Positions 1 to 6,295 are shown, numbered from the stretch's first letter. The stretch is DNA of 8,329 nt from Thiotrichaceae bacterium (GCA_027024625.1 JALVRY010000465.1:1-8329), one strand, 5' to 3'. Translations and numbers: made by a program. The notes: generated by a model from the sequence alone, not told the origin.

Positions 1-1125
1 CTCTTGCAATGTCCCAGCGGGAATGCCCAGTATTTTAGCAGGATTCTCCGTTACTACTCGCAATGCTTGTGCTAAGTCCAAAATACCTTCTTCAACTAAT
101 TTTAATGTTAAAGGTAAAAGTGTTTCTAATGCAGATATACCCGGCTCAGTATCCTGAAAGGGAGCTAATTTTGCATCGATTTCATGTGGCTGGTGATCTG
201 AGCAAATCGCATCGATAATACCATCTGCTAGACCTTGGCATAAGGCTTCTCTGTCTCGAATAGTACGCAGTGGCGGCATTGTGTGGCAAAGCGGATTAAA
301 GTGCAGTACATCGACCTCCGTTAAAAATAACTGGTGTGCAGCAACATCGGCAGTAATTGGCAAACCTTGATTTTTTCCATACTCAATTAGTTTTACACTT
401 TCAGCGGAAGATAAGCGGCAAAAATGTGTCTTTGCCTGTGTTGCATCAACCAATGTTAATACTTGAGCCAGTGCTGCAGTTTCTGCGGCAGTAGGAATTC
501 CGGGCAAACCAATGCGGGTAGAGATATTGCCTGCATGCACACATCCTTTTTGTGCTAATGAATGTTCAAATGGGTGTATAAATACAGTTAAATCATGTGT
601 TACGGCATATTCCATTGCCATGTGTAAAGTATGCAAGTTTTTCATTGGCTGCAAGCCGTTACTCACGCCAACACAGCCGGCTTTTTTCAATGCCCCCATA
701 TTGCTGAGTGAATTACCTTTAAGCTCATTGGTTAAATTACCAATCACCTGTATATGGGCTGTATTGCTTCTGTTATTAATCTCATTGATTAAATTAACAT
801 TGGCAGCACTATTTACCGATACTCTTGGCTCGGGCAGAAAGCATAAAGTTGTAATACCTGCACTGGCCGCTGCATAGGTTTCGCTTTTAATCGTTGCTTT
901 ATGATCAGCCCCCGGATCACGTAAATAACTGGCTAAATCAACTAAACCCGGCAAAACCCATAGACCTGAAGCATCAATAATATTCTCAGCTTCAAAGCCT
1001 TCAAAACTATCATCTACGGCAATGATTTTGCCGTCTTCGATATAGATATTCCCTAAATCATCTCGCTGACAAGCAGGATCAATAATTCGAGCATTCTTAA
1101 TAATTTTTCTATCAGGCGTTCTCAT
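1..1125 (-). CDS. pyrC': Dihydroorotase-like PyrC' (probably catalytically inactive), C-terminus cut by window edge
   Basis: This is an amidohydrolase of the type I dihydroorotase family. The frame is open from the ATG at 1125 to the left edge and gives 375 residues; the family usually has about 420, so some 50 C-terminal residues lie outside. The family skeleton is clear: an N-terminal beta domain (KIIKNARIIDP, IYIEDGKIIAV), then LPGLVDL at 58-64, LRDPG at 68-72, THFCRLSS at 233-240, SDHQPH at 309-314 and NPAKILGI at 361-368. The HxH metal motif that should follow 'DL' is instead Ala-Ser-Tyr at 65-67, and the usual second histidine of the 'HxxHLS' segment is Arg-238. Asp-310, His-184 and His-234 remain. 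Loss of HxH is the hallmark of the Pseudomonas PyrC' type, which is known to hold the ATCase dodecamer together without dihydroorotase activity. A working pyrC should therefore exist elsewhere in the genome (inference). The start ATG shares one base with the pyrB stop (TAATG), indicating coupled translation. Confidence 0.9.
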   Translation of the reverse strand, partial: MRTPDRKIIKNARIIDPACQRDDLGNIYIEDGKIIAVDDSFEGFEAENIIDASGLWVLPGLVDLASYLRDPGADHKATIKSETYAAASAGITTLCFLPEPRVSVNSAANVNLINEINNRSNTAHIQVIGNLTNELKGNSLSNMGALKKAGCVGVSNGLQPMKNLHTLHMAMEYAVTHDLTVFIHPFEHSLAQKGCVHAGNISTRIGLPGIPTAAETAALAQVLTLVDATQAKTHFCRLSSAESVKLIEYGKNQGLPITADVAAHQLFLTEVDVLHFNPLCHTMPPLRTIRDREALCQGLADGIIDAICSDHQPHEIDAKLAPFQDTEPGISALETLLPLTLKLVEEGILDLAQALRVVTENPAKILGIPAGTLQE

Positions 1126-2138
1126 TATGACAGCCCCTTGGTTTTTTCCTGCACTTGAGCATCCATTACCATTGACATCACCGCCATTCTTACCGCAACA
1201 CCATTAGTAACCTGATTTAATATCACTGAGCGTTGTCCATCTGCCACATGAGAATCAATTTCCACCCCACGATTTGCAGGCCCTGGGTGCATAACAATAG
1301 CATCAGGTTTGGCAAGTTTAAAACGCTCTTCAGTCAAACCATAAAGCTTATAGAATTCGCGCTCCGATGGCAGTAAAGCCGCTTCCATACGTTCTTTTTG
1401 TAGACGTAACATAATCACTACATCAGCATCTTTTAAGCCTTCTTCCATATTGAAAAAGACTTTATGCACACCCAGGGCTTCAATACCTTCTGGAAGCAAG
1501 GTCTTTGGTGCAATTACTCGAATTTCTCCCGTACACAAAATAGATAAGGCATGTATTTGTGATCGGGCAACACGTGAATGTAAAATATCTCCAACAATTG
1601 CAACCTTTAGCGGCTGAAAAGAGGTCTTATGCTGACGAATCGTCAACATATCAAGCAGAGCTTGTGTCGGGTGAGCATGGTGCCCATCACCTGCATTTAA
1701 TACGCTTACATGTGGAGCACAATACCGAGCAATAAAATTTGCCGTACCACTGTATTGATGGCGTACTACAAACATATCAACATTCATGGCTTCTAAATTG
1801 CGGATAGTATCAAGCAAACTTTCACCTTTGCTGGTAGCTGAGGTACGAATATCAAGATTAATGACATCTGCAGATAATCGTTGAGCGGCTAGTTCGAAGG
1901 TGGTGCGTGTTCGCGTAGAATTCTCGAAGAAAAGATTCATTACAGTTTTGCCACGTAATAGGGGATATTTTTTTTGTGTGGCATTGGGGGGAGTGACGAA
2001 GGTTTGTGCTCTATCTAATATTTCATCTAGTAGTAGCGGCGGTAGTTTTTCAACCGTGAGACAGTGTTTGAGCTTACCATCGGATGTTAATTGCATCTTA
2101 GATGGAAGCTCATCAGGCACTAATGCTTTTTCACTCAT
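1125..2138 (-). CDS. pyrB: Aspartate carbamoyltransferase catalytic subunit
   Basis: PyrB makes N-carbamoyl-aspartate from carbamoyl phosphate and aspartate, the committed step of de novo pyrimidine synthesis in the cytoplasm. At 337 residues it is longer than the E. coli catalytic chain (about 311). The extra length is an N-terminal extension of roughly 25 residues, as in Pseudomonas-type enzymes, where this region takes part in nucleotide control (family knowledge). Carbamoyl-phosphate ligands are visible: STRTR at 74-78, the Ser-Lys loop TSKGES at 102-107, VVRHQ at 124-128 and HPTQALLD at 156-163. The aspartate-domain signatures are [11 protein letters not shown] at 183-193, RLQKER at 245-250 and [11 protein letters not shown] at 284-294. 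No catalytic residue appears to be missing. The ATG overlaps the end of pyrR by 8 bases, and a GGAG lies about 13 bases upstream, inside pyrR. No pyrI-type regulatory chain is present; the neighbour pyrC' fits the PyrB/PyrC' complex instead. Confidence 0.97.
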   Translation of the reverse strand: MSEKALVPDELPSKMQLTSDGKLKHCLTVEKLPPLLLDEILDRAQTFVTPPNATQKKYPLLRGKTVMNLFFENSTRTRTTFELAAQRLSADVINLDIRTSATSKGESLLDTIRNLEAMNVDMFVVRHQYSGTANFIARYCAPHVSVLNAGDGHHAHPTQALLDMLTIRQHKTSFQPLKVAIVGDILHSRVARSQIHALSILCTGEIRVIAPKTLLPEGIEALGVHKVFFNMEEGLKDADVVIMLRLQKERMEAALLPSEREFYKLYGLTEERFKLAKPDAIVMHPGPANRGVEIDSHVADGQRSVILNQVTNGVAVRMAVMSMVMDAQVQEKTKGLS

Positions 2139-2646
2139 TATCGTGTCGAATCTCCAATGTTAGATCATCTTTATTTATGACTTTAATTGACTGATCAGCA
2201 GGTAATTCCTCTACTAAACCAACAACTTGAGCCTCTATAGGTAACTCACGTCCTTTTCGATCAACCAGCACCACAAGGGTAAGGCTAGCAAGGCGACCGT
2301 AATCAAATAGCTCGTTAATTGCGGCTCGCGTGGTTCTACCTGTGAACAATATATCATCAACTAAAATAATATGTCGTCCTTCCAAAGAGATAGGTAGTTT
2401 TGTTGGCAAGGTTTGTTTACTTAAACCACGTTGCTCAAAATCATCACGATAATAGCTACTGTTTAGTGTGCCCATCTCATCACTCATCGATAAATCACTA
2501 GCAAGACGTTGATATAAGGCCTCTGCAATCCAAACACCAGCAGTATGAATACCTATCATGTAGGGATTTTTGATATTTTTCTTTAGCATGATGGCTCGAA
2601 GCTCATCTGCCATGTTATCAAGCAATTTATTTACGTTATTATTCAT
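2131..2646 (-). CDS. pyrR: PyrR bifunctional regulator / uracil phosphoribosyltransferase
   Basis: A type I phosphoribosyltransferase-fold protein of 171 residues, a normal length for PyrR. The PRPP-binding loop is clear at 95-107 ([13 protein letters not shown]). Other PyrR features are [11 protein letters not shown] at 32-42, YYRDDF at 65-70 (the family's 'YRDDL') and [17 protein letters not shown] at 127-143. In Gram-positive bacteria PyrR binds pyr mRNA attenuators when UMP is high and also has uracil phosphoribosyltransferase activity; in Pseudomonas it sits beside pyrB as here. There is no intergenic leader before pyrR: its ATG overlaps the ruvX stop by four bases (ATGA). A classical attenuator cannot therefore sit directly upstream, unless it lies within ruvX or controls other loci. 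Assignment to the family is firm. Whether this copy regulates, salvages uracil or does both cannot be read from the sequence. Confidence 0.95.
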   Translation of the reverse strand: MNNNVNKLLDNMADELRAIMLKKNIKNPYMIGIHTAGVWIAEALYQRLASDLSMSDEMGTLNSSYYRDDFEQRGLSKQTLPTKLPISLEGRHIILVDDILFTGRTTRAAINELFDYGRLASLTLVVLVDRKGRELPIEAQVVGLVEELPADQSIKVINKDDLTLEIRHDNE

Positions 2647-3065
2647 GTTTGTACTTGAAACCAGCTTTCTAAAATAATTGCTGCGGCTAGTTTATCTATA
2701 TCTTCCTTAGTGATTTTCTTATTACGTCCTTGTTGACGTGATTGCTTTAAGCGTTGTTCTGCTTCTCGTGATGAAAGTTGCTCATTGATTGTGTGTACGG
2801 CTAAGTTATATCGCCCTTCAATCTGACGAGCAAACCGCAAGGCAACTTCTGTCATTTCACTGCTTTTACCATCCAAATGATAGGGAACACCAACCACGAT
2901 TTGCTCTGGTCGCCATTCATTAAAAAGTTTTGTGATTTTATCCCAGTCTGGCTTATTATTTTTGCTCTGAATTACTGTATGTGGAGTGGCAATGCCCGTC
3001 ATGGTGTTACCGATAGCAATACCTGTTCGCTGTTTACCAAAGTCAAAGCCAATGACTGTACTCAT
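2643..3065 (-). CDS. ruvX: RuvX/YqgF RNase H-fold nuclease
   Basis: A 140-residue cytoplasmic protein of the YqgF family, a RuvC-like RNase H fold linked to 16S/pre-rRNA 5'-end maturation and sometimes described as a Holliday-junction resolvase homologue. The three acidic catalytic positions can be placed. Asp-8 is in GFDFGKQRTGIAIG (6-19), Glu-95 is in INEQLSS (93-99), where most relatives read D-E-R-L-S/T, and Asp-124 is in DKLAAAIIL (124-132). The family motif VVGVPYHLDG lies at 57-66. The Asn-94 and Gln-96 changes around the catalytic glutamate are mild departures; the glutamate itself is kept. The ATG overlaps the algH stop by four bases and the stop overlaps the pyrR start by four, so this is a tightly coupled operon gene. 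The pairing with yqgE/algH is widespread in gammaproteobacteria. Confidence 0.95.
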   Translation of the reverse strand: MSTVIGFDFGKQRTGIAIGNTMTGIATPHTVIQSKNNKPDWDKITKLFNEWRPEQIVVGVPYHLDGKSSEMTEVALRFARQIEGRYNLAVHTINEQLSSREAEQRLKQSRQQGRNKKITKEDIDKLAAAIILESWFQVQT

Positions 3066-3628
3066 GCGTGTCCTGCAACATCACTGAGTAGATTAATATC
3101 GATACCTAAAATATCAGCCGCCCCTTTCCAGCGTTGATGGTAAGGCAAATCAAAAATAATACGATTCTCTGCGGGGCAGGTTAGCCAAGTATTTTCTTGT
3201 AATTCATGTTCTAACTGACCGGGCGACCAACCCGCACAACCTAAGGCCAATAAAAAATGTTCCGGTCCTTCTCCTTGGGCGATATCAACTAAAATATCAC
3301 GAGAAGAAGTAATAGCGAGGTTATCCGTAATCGGCATCGTACTTTCCCATGATTTTTTTGTATCATGCAAAACAAAACCCTGCTCAGGTTGAACAGGACC
3401 ACCAACAACAGCAGGGATCGCCATTATCGTTTCATCTTTTATTTCGATATTAAGCTGTGAAAATAACTCGCCTAGCGTTAGGCTAATGGGTCGATTAATA
3501 GTGACACCAAATGCTCCAACCGTATCATTTTGCTGGCAAATTAAGGTTACTGTATGCTCAAAATTAGGGTCACCCATCGTTGGCATAGCAATGAGAAATT
3601 GATTTTTTAAATTTGTGGCTGTATCCAT
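3062..3628 (-). CDS. algH: AlgH/YqgE (UPF0301) family protein
   Basis: A 188-residue cytoplasmic protein of the UPF0301 family, typical in length. Signatures run through the whole chain: LKNQFLIAMPTMGDPNFEHTV (7-27), GAFGVTINRP (38-47), VVGGPVQPEQGFVLH (74-88) and LALGCAGWSPGQLEHEL (127-143). In Pseudomonas the homologue is called AlgH and was reported to affect alginate regulation, but the biochemical role of the family is not settled. The name should be read as a family label. It starts 39 bases after the tonB-like gene, with an AGG/TTGA stretch upstream of the ATG and no terminator between them, so cotranscription with tonB is likely. Its stop overlaps the ruvX start (ATGA). Confidence 0.95.
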   Translation of the reverse strand: MDTATNLKNQFLIAMPTMGDPNFEHTVTLICQQNDTVGAFGVTINRPISLTLGELFSQLNIEIKDETIMAIPAVVGGPVQPEQGFVLHDTKKSWESTMPITDNLAITSSRDILVDIAQGEGPEHFLLALGCAGWSPGQLEHELQENTWLTCPAENRIIFDLPYHQRWKGAADILGIDINLLSDVAGHA

Positions 3629-3667
3629 ATTTCAACCTACTGAATAAGGGCATTGCAGAAATAAATA

Positions 3668-4540
3668 TTATTGCGTATCTAGCGTACCTTCACTATGAAA
3701 AACCCATGTACGGGTAATATTAAGCTGATCCCATTTTTCACGAATAGGCTTAGGTAGTGGGGGATATGGTGCGGCGATTTTTACAATACGAAGCGCTGCT
3801 TTATCAAGTAATCGATACCCTGATGATACATCAACTTCAACATCAACAACATTGCCATGATGATCAATTGATGCATTTAATATGAGTTTACCACTTAAAT
3901 TTCTCTGGATAGCTTCTATCGGAAAATTGGTATTACCCACTCTTTCAATCTTTTTGACCCAAGAATCAATATAAGCAGCCTCCACAGCACTTTTAGCACT
4001 GACTGCATCGACAAAATTAATGCGAGGGCGTTTAGCATAACGAACCTCTTCTTTATCCATCTCTGCAAGTAACTGAGCAATCTCTTCTGTTTGGTCAATG
4101 ACTTCATCACTGATGGGCTTAGGTTCTTCATCCTCAGGCGTTTCTGGCTTTTTCTCGATATGCTTTAGTGTATTTGCCTTAGTGCTCAATAACTGAGGTT
4201 GCAACACTGGAGCCTCATTTGGAGAACTTTCCTGAGATTGCATAGGTGACTCTCCCTCAGCTTGATTATCTTCCAAAGAAGCAATAGGGCTGCTAGGCCT
4301 TGCTTTAATATCAGTTGAACCGCTAGCCTGTTGATTGGCTTGAGCAATAAAATCAACTTTGTCAGGCGTCTCATCTGAATGTGTTTGTACCAGAGTAATA
4401 TCCAGTACGGGGGGAATATTAATTTTTGGCGAAAGAGAAATCACAAACCCCGTACCAAAAATCAAAACCGCATGCAGCAAAACGGCAACGGGAAAGGTTT
4501 TAGTGATCAAGCTATTTTCTAATGTCATCTGAAAAGACAT
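3668..4540 (-). CDS. tonB: TonB-family energy-transducing protein (TonB3-like)
   Basis: A 290-residue inner-membrane-anchored periplasmic protein. One hydrophobic segment spans about 16-37 and contains His-23, matching the membrane histidine that TonB needs for coupling to ExbB/ExbD. The serine TonB has four residues before it is alanine here. A Gln/Ser/Glu/Pro-rich spacer with short KPETPEDEEPKP-type stretches covers about 55-150, and a charged, probably helical part lies at 145-175. The C-terminal TonB domain covers about 188-282: AYIDSWVKKIERVGNTNFP, GKLILNASIDHHGNV, then the closing PYPPLPK and TRTWVF. By family knowledge it passes proton-motive-force energy to outer-membrane receptors or machines. 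In Pseudomonas the homologue at this locus (TonB3) is tied to twitching motility. No exbB/exbD lies beside it. ATGs at 4540 and 4528 are both possible; neither has a strong ribosome-binding site, and I took the longer. Confidence 0.88.
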   Translation of the reverse strand: MSFQMTLENSLITKTFPVAVLLHAVLIFGTGFVISLSPKINIPPVLDITLVQTHSDETPDKVDFIAQANQQASGSTDIKARPSSPIASLEDNQAEGESPMQSQESSPNEAPVLQPQLLSTKANTLKHIEKKPETPEDEEPKPISDEVIDQTEEIAQLLAEMDKEEVRYAKRPRINFVDAVSAKSAVEAAYIDSWVKKIERVGNTNFPIEAIQRNLSGKLILNASIDHHGNVVDVEVDVSSGYRLLDKAALRIVKIAAPYPPLPKPIREKWDQLNITRTWVFHSEGTLDTQ

Positions 4541-4709
4541 AAGGTCATTATCGGTTAATTTTAAATTATTGTTGTGAATATAACGTATGTTGCTGAAATC
4601 CAGCTGAAGATATTACAGCACTTACTAACCTTATTTAAGCAATGGCTATATTTTAGGCCATGTTTTTCTTCTAAAACCTACTTCAGTCTCAGAAATGTAG
4701 TAATAACTA

Positions 4710-4723
4710 CTGATCAATATCAA
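4710..4723 (+). promoter_or_regulatory. FNR/ANR/DNR-type binding box
   Basis: CTGATCAATATCAA matches the FNR-family consensus TTGAT-N4-ATCAA at 9 of 10 defined positions; only the first base differs. Its centre is about 144 bases before the ATG of the Crp/Fnr gene. If it acts as a class II site centred at -41.5, transcription would start near 4757-4758, and a TACTTT hexamer lies at 4745-4750 in the right place for a -10. The site is symmetric, so it could also influence the leftward tonB promoter about 175 bases away. Binding is inferred from sequence only. Confidence 0.72.
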
Positions 4724-4744
4724 GTATATAAGTTATTGCTAAAC

Positions 4745-4750
4745 TACTTT
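4745..4750 (+). promoter_or_regulatory. Possible -10 element of the dnr-like gene
   Basis: TACTTT keeps the three most important -10 positions (T1, A2, T6). It begins 21 bases after the end of the FNR-type box, close to the spacing seen in FNR class II promoters, where the activator replaces a -35 element. The match is otherwise weak, and neighbouring AT-rich hexamers could serve instead. Confidence 0.3.
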
Positions 4751-4796
4751 ATTAAATATTTGTAATAATACGCTTGGGAGGCAGTTTGAGAAATAT

Positions 4797-4880
4797 ATGC
4801 AAAAAAATTCCAACTGTTTTGTTTATGGTGATAGTAACAAAAAATTAAGTACTTGCGGTAATGACAAAAATTATGAATAA
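4797..4880 (+). other. Possible leader ORF overlapping the dnr start
   Basis: An ATG at 4797 opens a 27-codon frame that ends with TAA at 4878-4880, inside the first codons of the regulator gene and in another reading frame. The peptide begins MQKNSNCFVYGD and has two cysteines. A GAG lies six bases before the ATG, and a stronger GGGAGG lies further up at 4776-4781. The regulator itself has no clear ribosome-binding site before either possible start (4861 or 4873), so translation of this leader could deliver ribosomes to it. This is a suggestion from layout; such a short frame can easily occur by chance. Confidence 0.2.
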
Positions 4881-5577
4881 AGACCTTACACCACATTTAT
4901 TGAAACAGATTCAATCTGCTCCGTTACTCAAGTCATTAAGTGAATCGCAATTAGAGAAACTAATGGAGCACTGTAGTATTCAGCGCCTACAAGAAGGTCA
5001 ATTTCTCTTTCATCAACAAGACCCTTTTCATAGTTTCTTCTTGTTGAGTAGCGGCATGGTAAAACTATTTCGCCTAACCCCTAGCGGTTGTGAAAAAATT
5101 ATTGATATTATTCGACCAAATGACGCTTTTGCCGAAGCCGTTATGTTTATGGGGATTACACACTACCCAGTACATGCGGTTGCTTTAAAAAAATCAATCG
5201 TGATTAGTGTTAATAGTGAAGCATATAAAGAAATACTAGAAGATTCAGTGGATGTTTGTTTTAAGATGATGGGAAATTTGAGTCAGCGACTCCACCATCA
5301 TGTGAATGAAGTAGAACGCTTGAGTTTACACAACGCAACTTTTCGCTTAGTCAATTATCTACTTGATTTTAAAAAGAATATACAAAAAGATCATGACGAA
5401 ATACACCTTGATGTTTCTAAGCAGATTATCGCATCTCAACTTGCCATTACACCTGAAACCTTATCTCGTATCTTAAAACAACTCTCCAACAAAAAGTTAA
5501 TTACCGTACATGATGACCACATCTTACTAAACGATGAGGCAGGCTTAGTCAATATTGTTGAAAGTGCAATTTCTTAG
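4861..5577 (+). CDS. dnr: Crp/Fnr-family transcription regulator, DNR-like (nitric-oxide/denitrification type)
   Basis: A 238-residue cytoplasmic regulator. A cyclic-nucleotide-binding-type beta barrel covers about 20-115 (GQFLFHQQDPFHSFFLL, SSGMVKLFRLTPSG), a long dimerisation helix about 120-155, and a Crp-type winged helix-turn-helix about 156-230. The recognition helix TPETLSRILKQL (197-208) has the E-x-x-S-R pattern (Glu-199, Ser-202, Arg-203) that reads TTGAT-N4-ATCAA boxes in FNR. FNR's N-terminal cysteine cluster is absent: cysteines occur only at 38, 77 and 133, so an oxygen-labile 4Fe-4S centre is unlikely. FAEAVMFM (90-97) and LSLHNATFRLVNYLL (154-168) closely resemble DNR of Pseudomonas, a haem-dependent NO sensor that turns on denitrification genes. 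The exact signal is inferred. An FNR-type box lies upstream, suggesting control by an FNR/ANR protein or by itself. ATGs at 4861 and 4873 are both possible; the frame cannot extend further because of a TAA at 4846. Confidence 0.88.
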   Translation: MTKIMNKDLTPHLLKQIQSAPLLKSLSESQLEKLMEHCSIQRLQEGQFLFHQQDPFHSFFLLSSGMVKLFRLTPSGCEKIIDIIRPNDAFAEAVMFMGITHYPVHAVALKKSIVISVNSEAYKEILEDSVDVCFKMMGNLSQRLHHHVNEVERLSLHNATFRLVNYLLDFKKNIQKDHDEIHLDVSKQIIASQLAITPETLSRILKQLSNKKLITVHDDHILLNDEAGLVNIVESAIS

Positions 5578-5603
5578 AAGCCTCCCCCTGAAAAGCAGCC
5601 ATT

Positions 5604-5632
5604 AAAAAAGGAATGACACTAAGTGGCATTCC
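5604..5632 (-). terminator. Rho-independent terminator of the acidic repeat-protein gene
   Basis: GGAATG-A-CAC, a TAA loop, then GTG-G-CATTCC form a hairpin (5610-5632) with one mismatch. Read leftward it is followed by six T (A run at 5604-5609). It lies about 100 bases after the stop of the leftward repeat-protein gene. In the other direction the tail is CCTTATTG, so it would be a weak terminator for the dnr-like gene, which ends 33 bases away. Confidence 0.75.
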
Positions 5633-5730
5633 CTTATTGATGAACGTACATGAAATAACACTTTGACACTCTAACTTGCCAAAATTATCCCATGCGCATT
5701 CCTAATCAGAATATCTTTGACATCTTAACT

Positions 5731-6132
5731 TTAGAACGAAGGAATGTTAAATCCTTGGCTTTCTGCAAATGCTTGTGCTTCTTCAGGAGAGCTAAAGCCT
5801 CTACCAATTGGCAATGCAGATGTATCAATACCTTGACTCTCTGCAAATGCTAGTGCCTCTTCAGGTGGAGTGAAATCGCCACCTAATCCACCAATACTAA
5901 TTCCTTGGTTTTCCGCAAATGCTAGTGCTTCATCAGGAGAATCAAAACCCGTACCGATAGGTAGTGCAGAGATATCAATACCTTGATTTTCTGCAATCGC
6001 TAGGGCTTCAGCCGGTGGAGTGAAATCACCAAAATTACCGAAGTTACCAGCAAACTCACCAGGGCCATTTGCACTAACAGCAGTTGAGCTAATAGCAAGA
6101 GCGAATAGTGATACAATTGTAATATTTTTCAT
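5731..6132 (-). CDS. Small secreted, highly acidic tandem-repeat protein, function unknown
   Basis: I do not recognise this family. From the ATG at 6132 the product has 133 residues. This start is preferred over the in-frame ATG at 6150 because an AAAGGAA ribosome-binding site lies 7 bases before it and the protein then begins with a classical Sec signal peptide (MKN, a hydrophobic core at 4-18, cleavage after Ala-Val-Ser-Ala-21). The predicted mature part has about 112 residues. It opens with a Gly/Phe/Asn stretch (GEFAGNFGNFGDF, 25-37), followed by four repeats with the core F-x-x-P-x-EALAFAE-N/S-QGI. Each looks like a proline-capped short helix followed by a glycine-rich turn. I count 17 acidic residues against a single arginine (Arg-111) and no Lys, His, Cys, Met, Trp, Tyr or Val. 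That makes a soft-metal copper carrier unlikely; calcium binding, surface coating or protein binding are open options. It lies downstream of the multicopper oxidase on the same strand, with a terminator between them. Confidence 0.85.
   Translation of the reverse strand: MKNITIVSLFALAISSTAVSANGPGEFAGNFGNFGDFTPPAEALAIAENQGIDISALPIGTGFDSPDEALAFAENQGISIGGLGGDFTPPEEALAFAESQGIDTSALPIGRGFSSPEEAQAFAESQGFNIPSF
5734..6024 (-). repeat. Four in-frame tandem repeats in the acidic secreted protein
   Basis: In protein terms the units are residues 37-62, 63-86, 87-112 and 113-133 (26, 24, 26 and 21 residues), at about 5947-6024, 5875-5946, 5797-5874 and 5734-5796. Units 1 and 3 agree at 21 of 26 positions, with TPP at the start and SALPIG in the loop. 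Units 2 and 4 share the SP-D/E-EA start. The structure is therefore an AB-AB pattern with a period of 50 residues (150 bases), suggesting that a two-unit block was duplicated. The nucleotide copies have diverged moderately, so the duplication is not recent. Confidence 0.9.
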
Positions 6133-6138
6133 GTTTAA

Positions 6139-6145
6139 TTCCTTT
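6139..6145 (-). promoter_or_regulatory. Ribosome-binding site that decides the repeat-protein start
   Basis: On the minus strand AAAGGAA lies 7 bases before the ATG at 6132. It falls inside the longer reading frame that starts at 6150, which argues that 6132 is the true start. Confidence 0.75.
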
Positions 6146-6224
6146 ATCATTTACATTTAATTGGGTAATACTTAACTTGATTGTAACTTCGCTTGGTATT
6201 GATATCGGTTGACAAGTAATGCAT

Positions 6225-6260
6225 AAAAAAAGCCCATGAAATTTCTATCATAGGCTTTTT
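6225..6260 (-). terminator. Rho-independent terminator after the multicopper oxidase gene
   Basis: Read leftward, a stem of AAAAAGCC-TATGA pairs with TCATG-GGCTTTTT (one mismatch, 8-base loop at 6240-6247) and ends in a run of seven T. It begins about 36 bases after the oxidase stop and 93 bases before the repeat-protein start. The T and A runs on both sides would also let it work rightward. A second stem, 6252-6267, competes for its right arm (see findings). Confidence 0.85.
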
Positions 6261-6295
6261 AAAGCCTCTCTATTAACTCTAGGGGTTATAAAGAC

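Larger units (their letters stand above)
4541..4860. promoter_or_regulatory. Divergent intergenic region between tonB and the dnr-like gene
   Basis: This 320-base, very AT-rich stretch contains no full-length gene. It must carry the leftward promoter of the tonB-pyr block and the rightward promoter of the regulator at 4861. On the minus strand a TATATT sits near 4580-4590, about 45 bases before tonB, but no convincing -35 partners it. On the plus side the FNR-type box at 4710-4723 is the clearest element. A GGGAGG Shine-Dalgarno-like run at 4776-4781 has no long frame attached to it. Two GCTGAA copies at 4592-4597 and 4603-4608 are spaced 11 bases, one helical turn, and may be chance. Confidence 0.7.

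Noticed and set aside
512..877. Open frame of 121 codons on the plus strand
   Set aside because: It lies wholly antisense to pyrC', whose protein sequence is clearly conserved; no ribosome-binding site and no recognisable product.
1900..2163. Plus-strand frame antisense to pyrB and the end of pyrR
   Set aside because: Shadow of strongly conserved coding sequence, with no independent support.
3916..4374. Two short minus-strand frames (3916-4131 and 4186-4374) in another frame within tonB
   Set aside because: The tonB frame has a membrane anchor and a complete C-terminal domain; the alternative frames look like frame-shifted copies of its composition.
4641..4672. ATGGC/GCCAT stem followed by a T-rich stretch, possible plus-strand terminator
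   Set aside because: Only five base pairs with a ten-base loop, and no rightward gene upstream that would need it.
5734..6024. Repeats considered as a CRISPR array or DNA-level tandem repeat
   Set aside because: The repeats are in frame, diverged at the nucleotide level, have no unique spacers, and are best explained at the protein level.
5731..6150. Longer version of the repeat protein starting at 6150
   Set aside because: The extra six residues would spoil the signal-peptide start, and the ribosome-binding site AAAGGAA lies inside them, pointing to 6132.
6196..6215. TTGATATCGGTTGAC considered as a second FNR-type box before the repeat gene
   Set aside because: Only one half-site fits the consensus; the other matches two of five positions.
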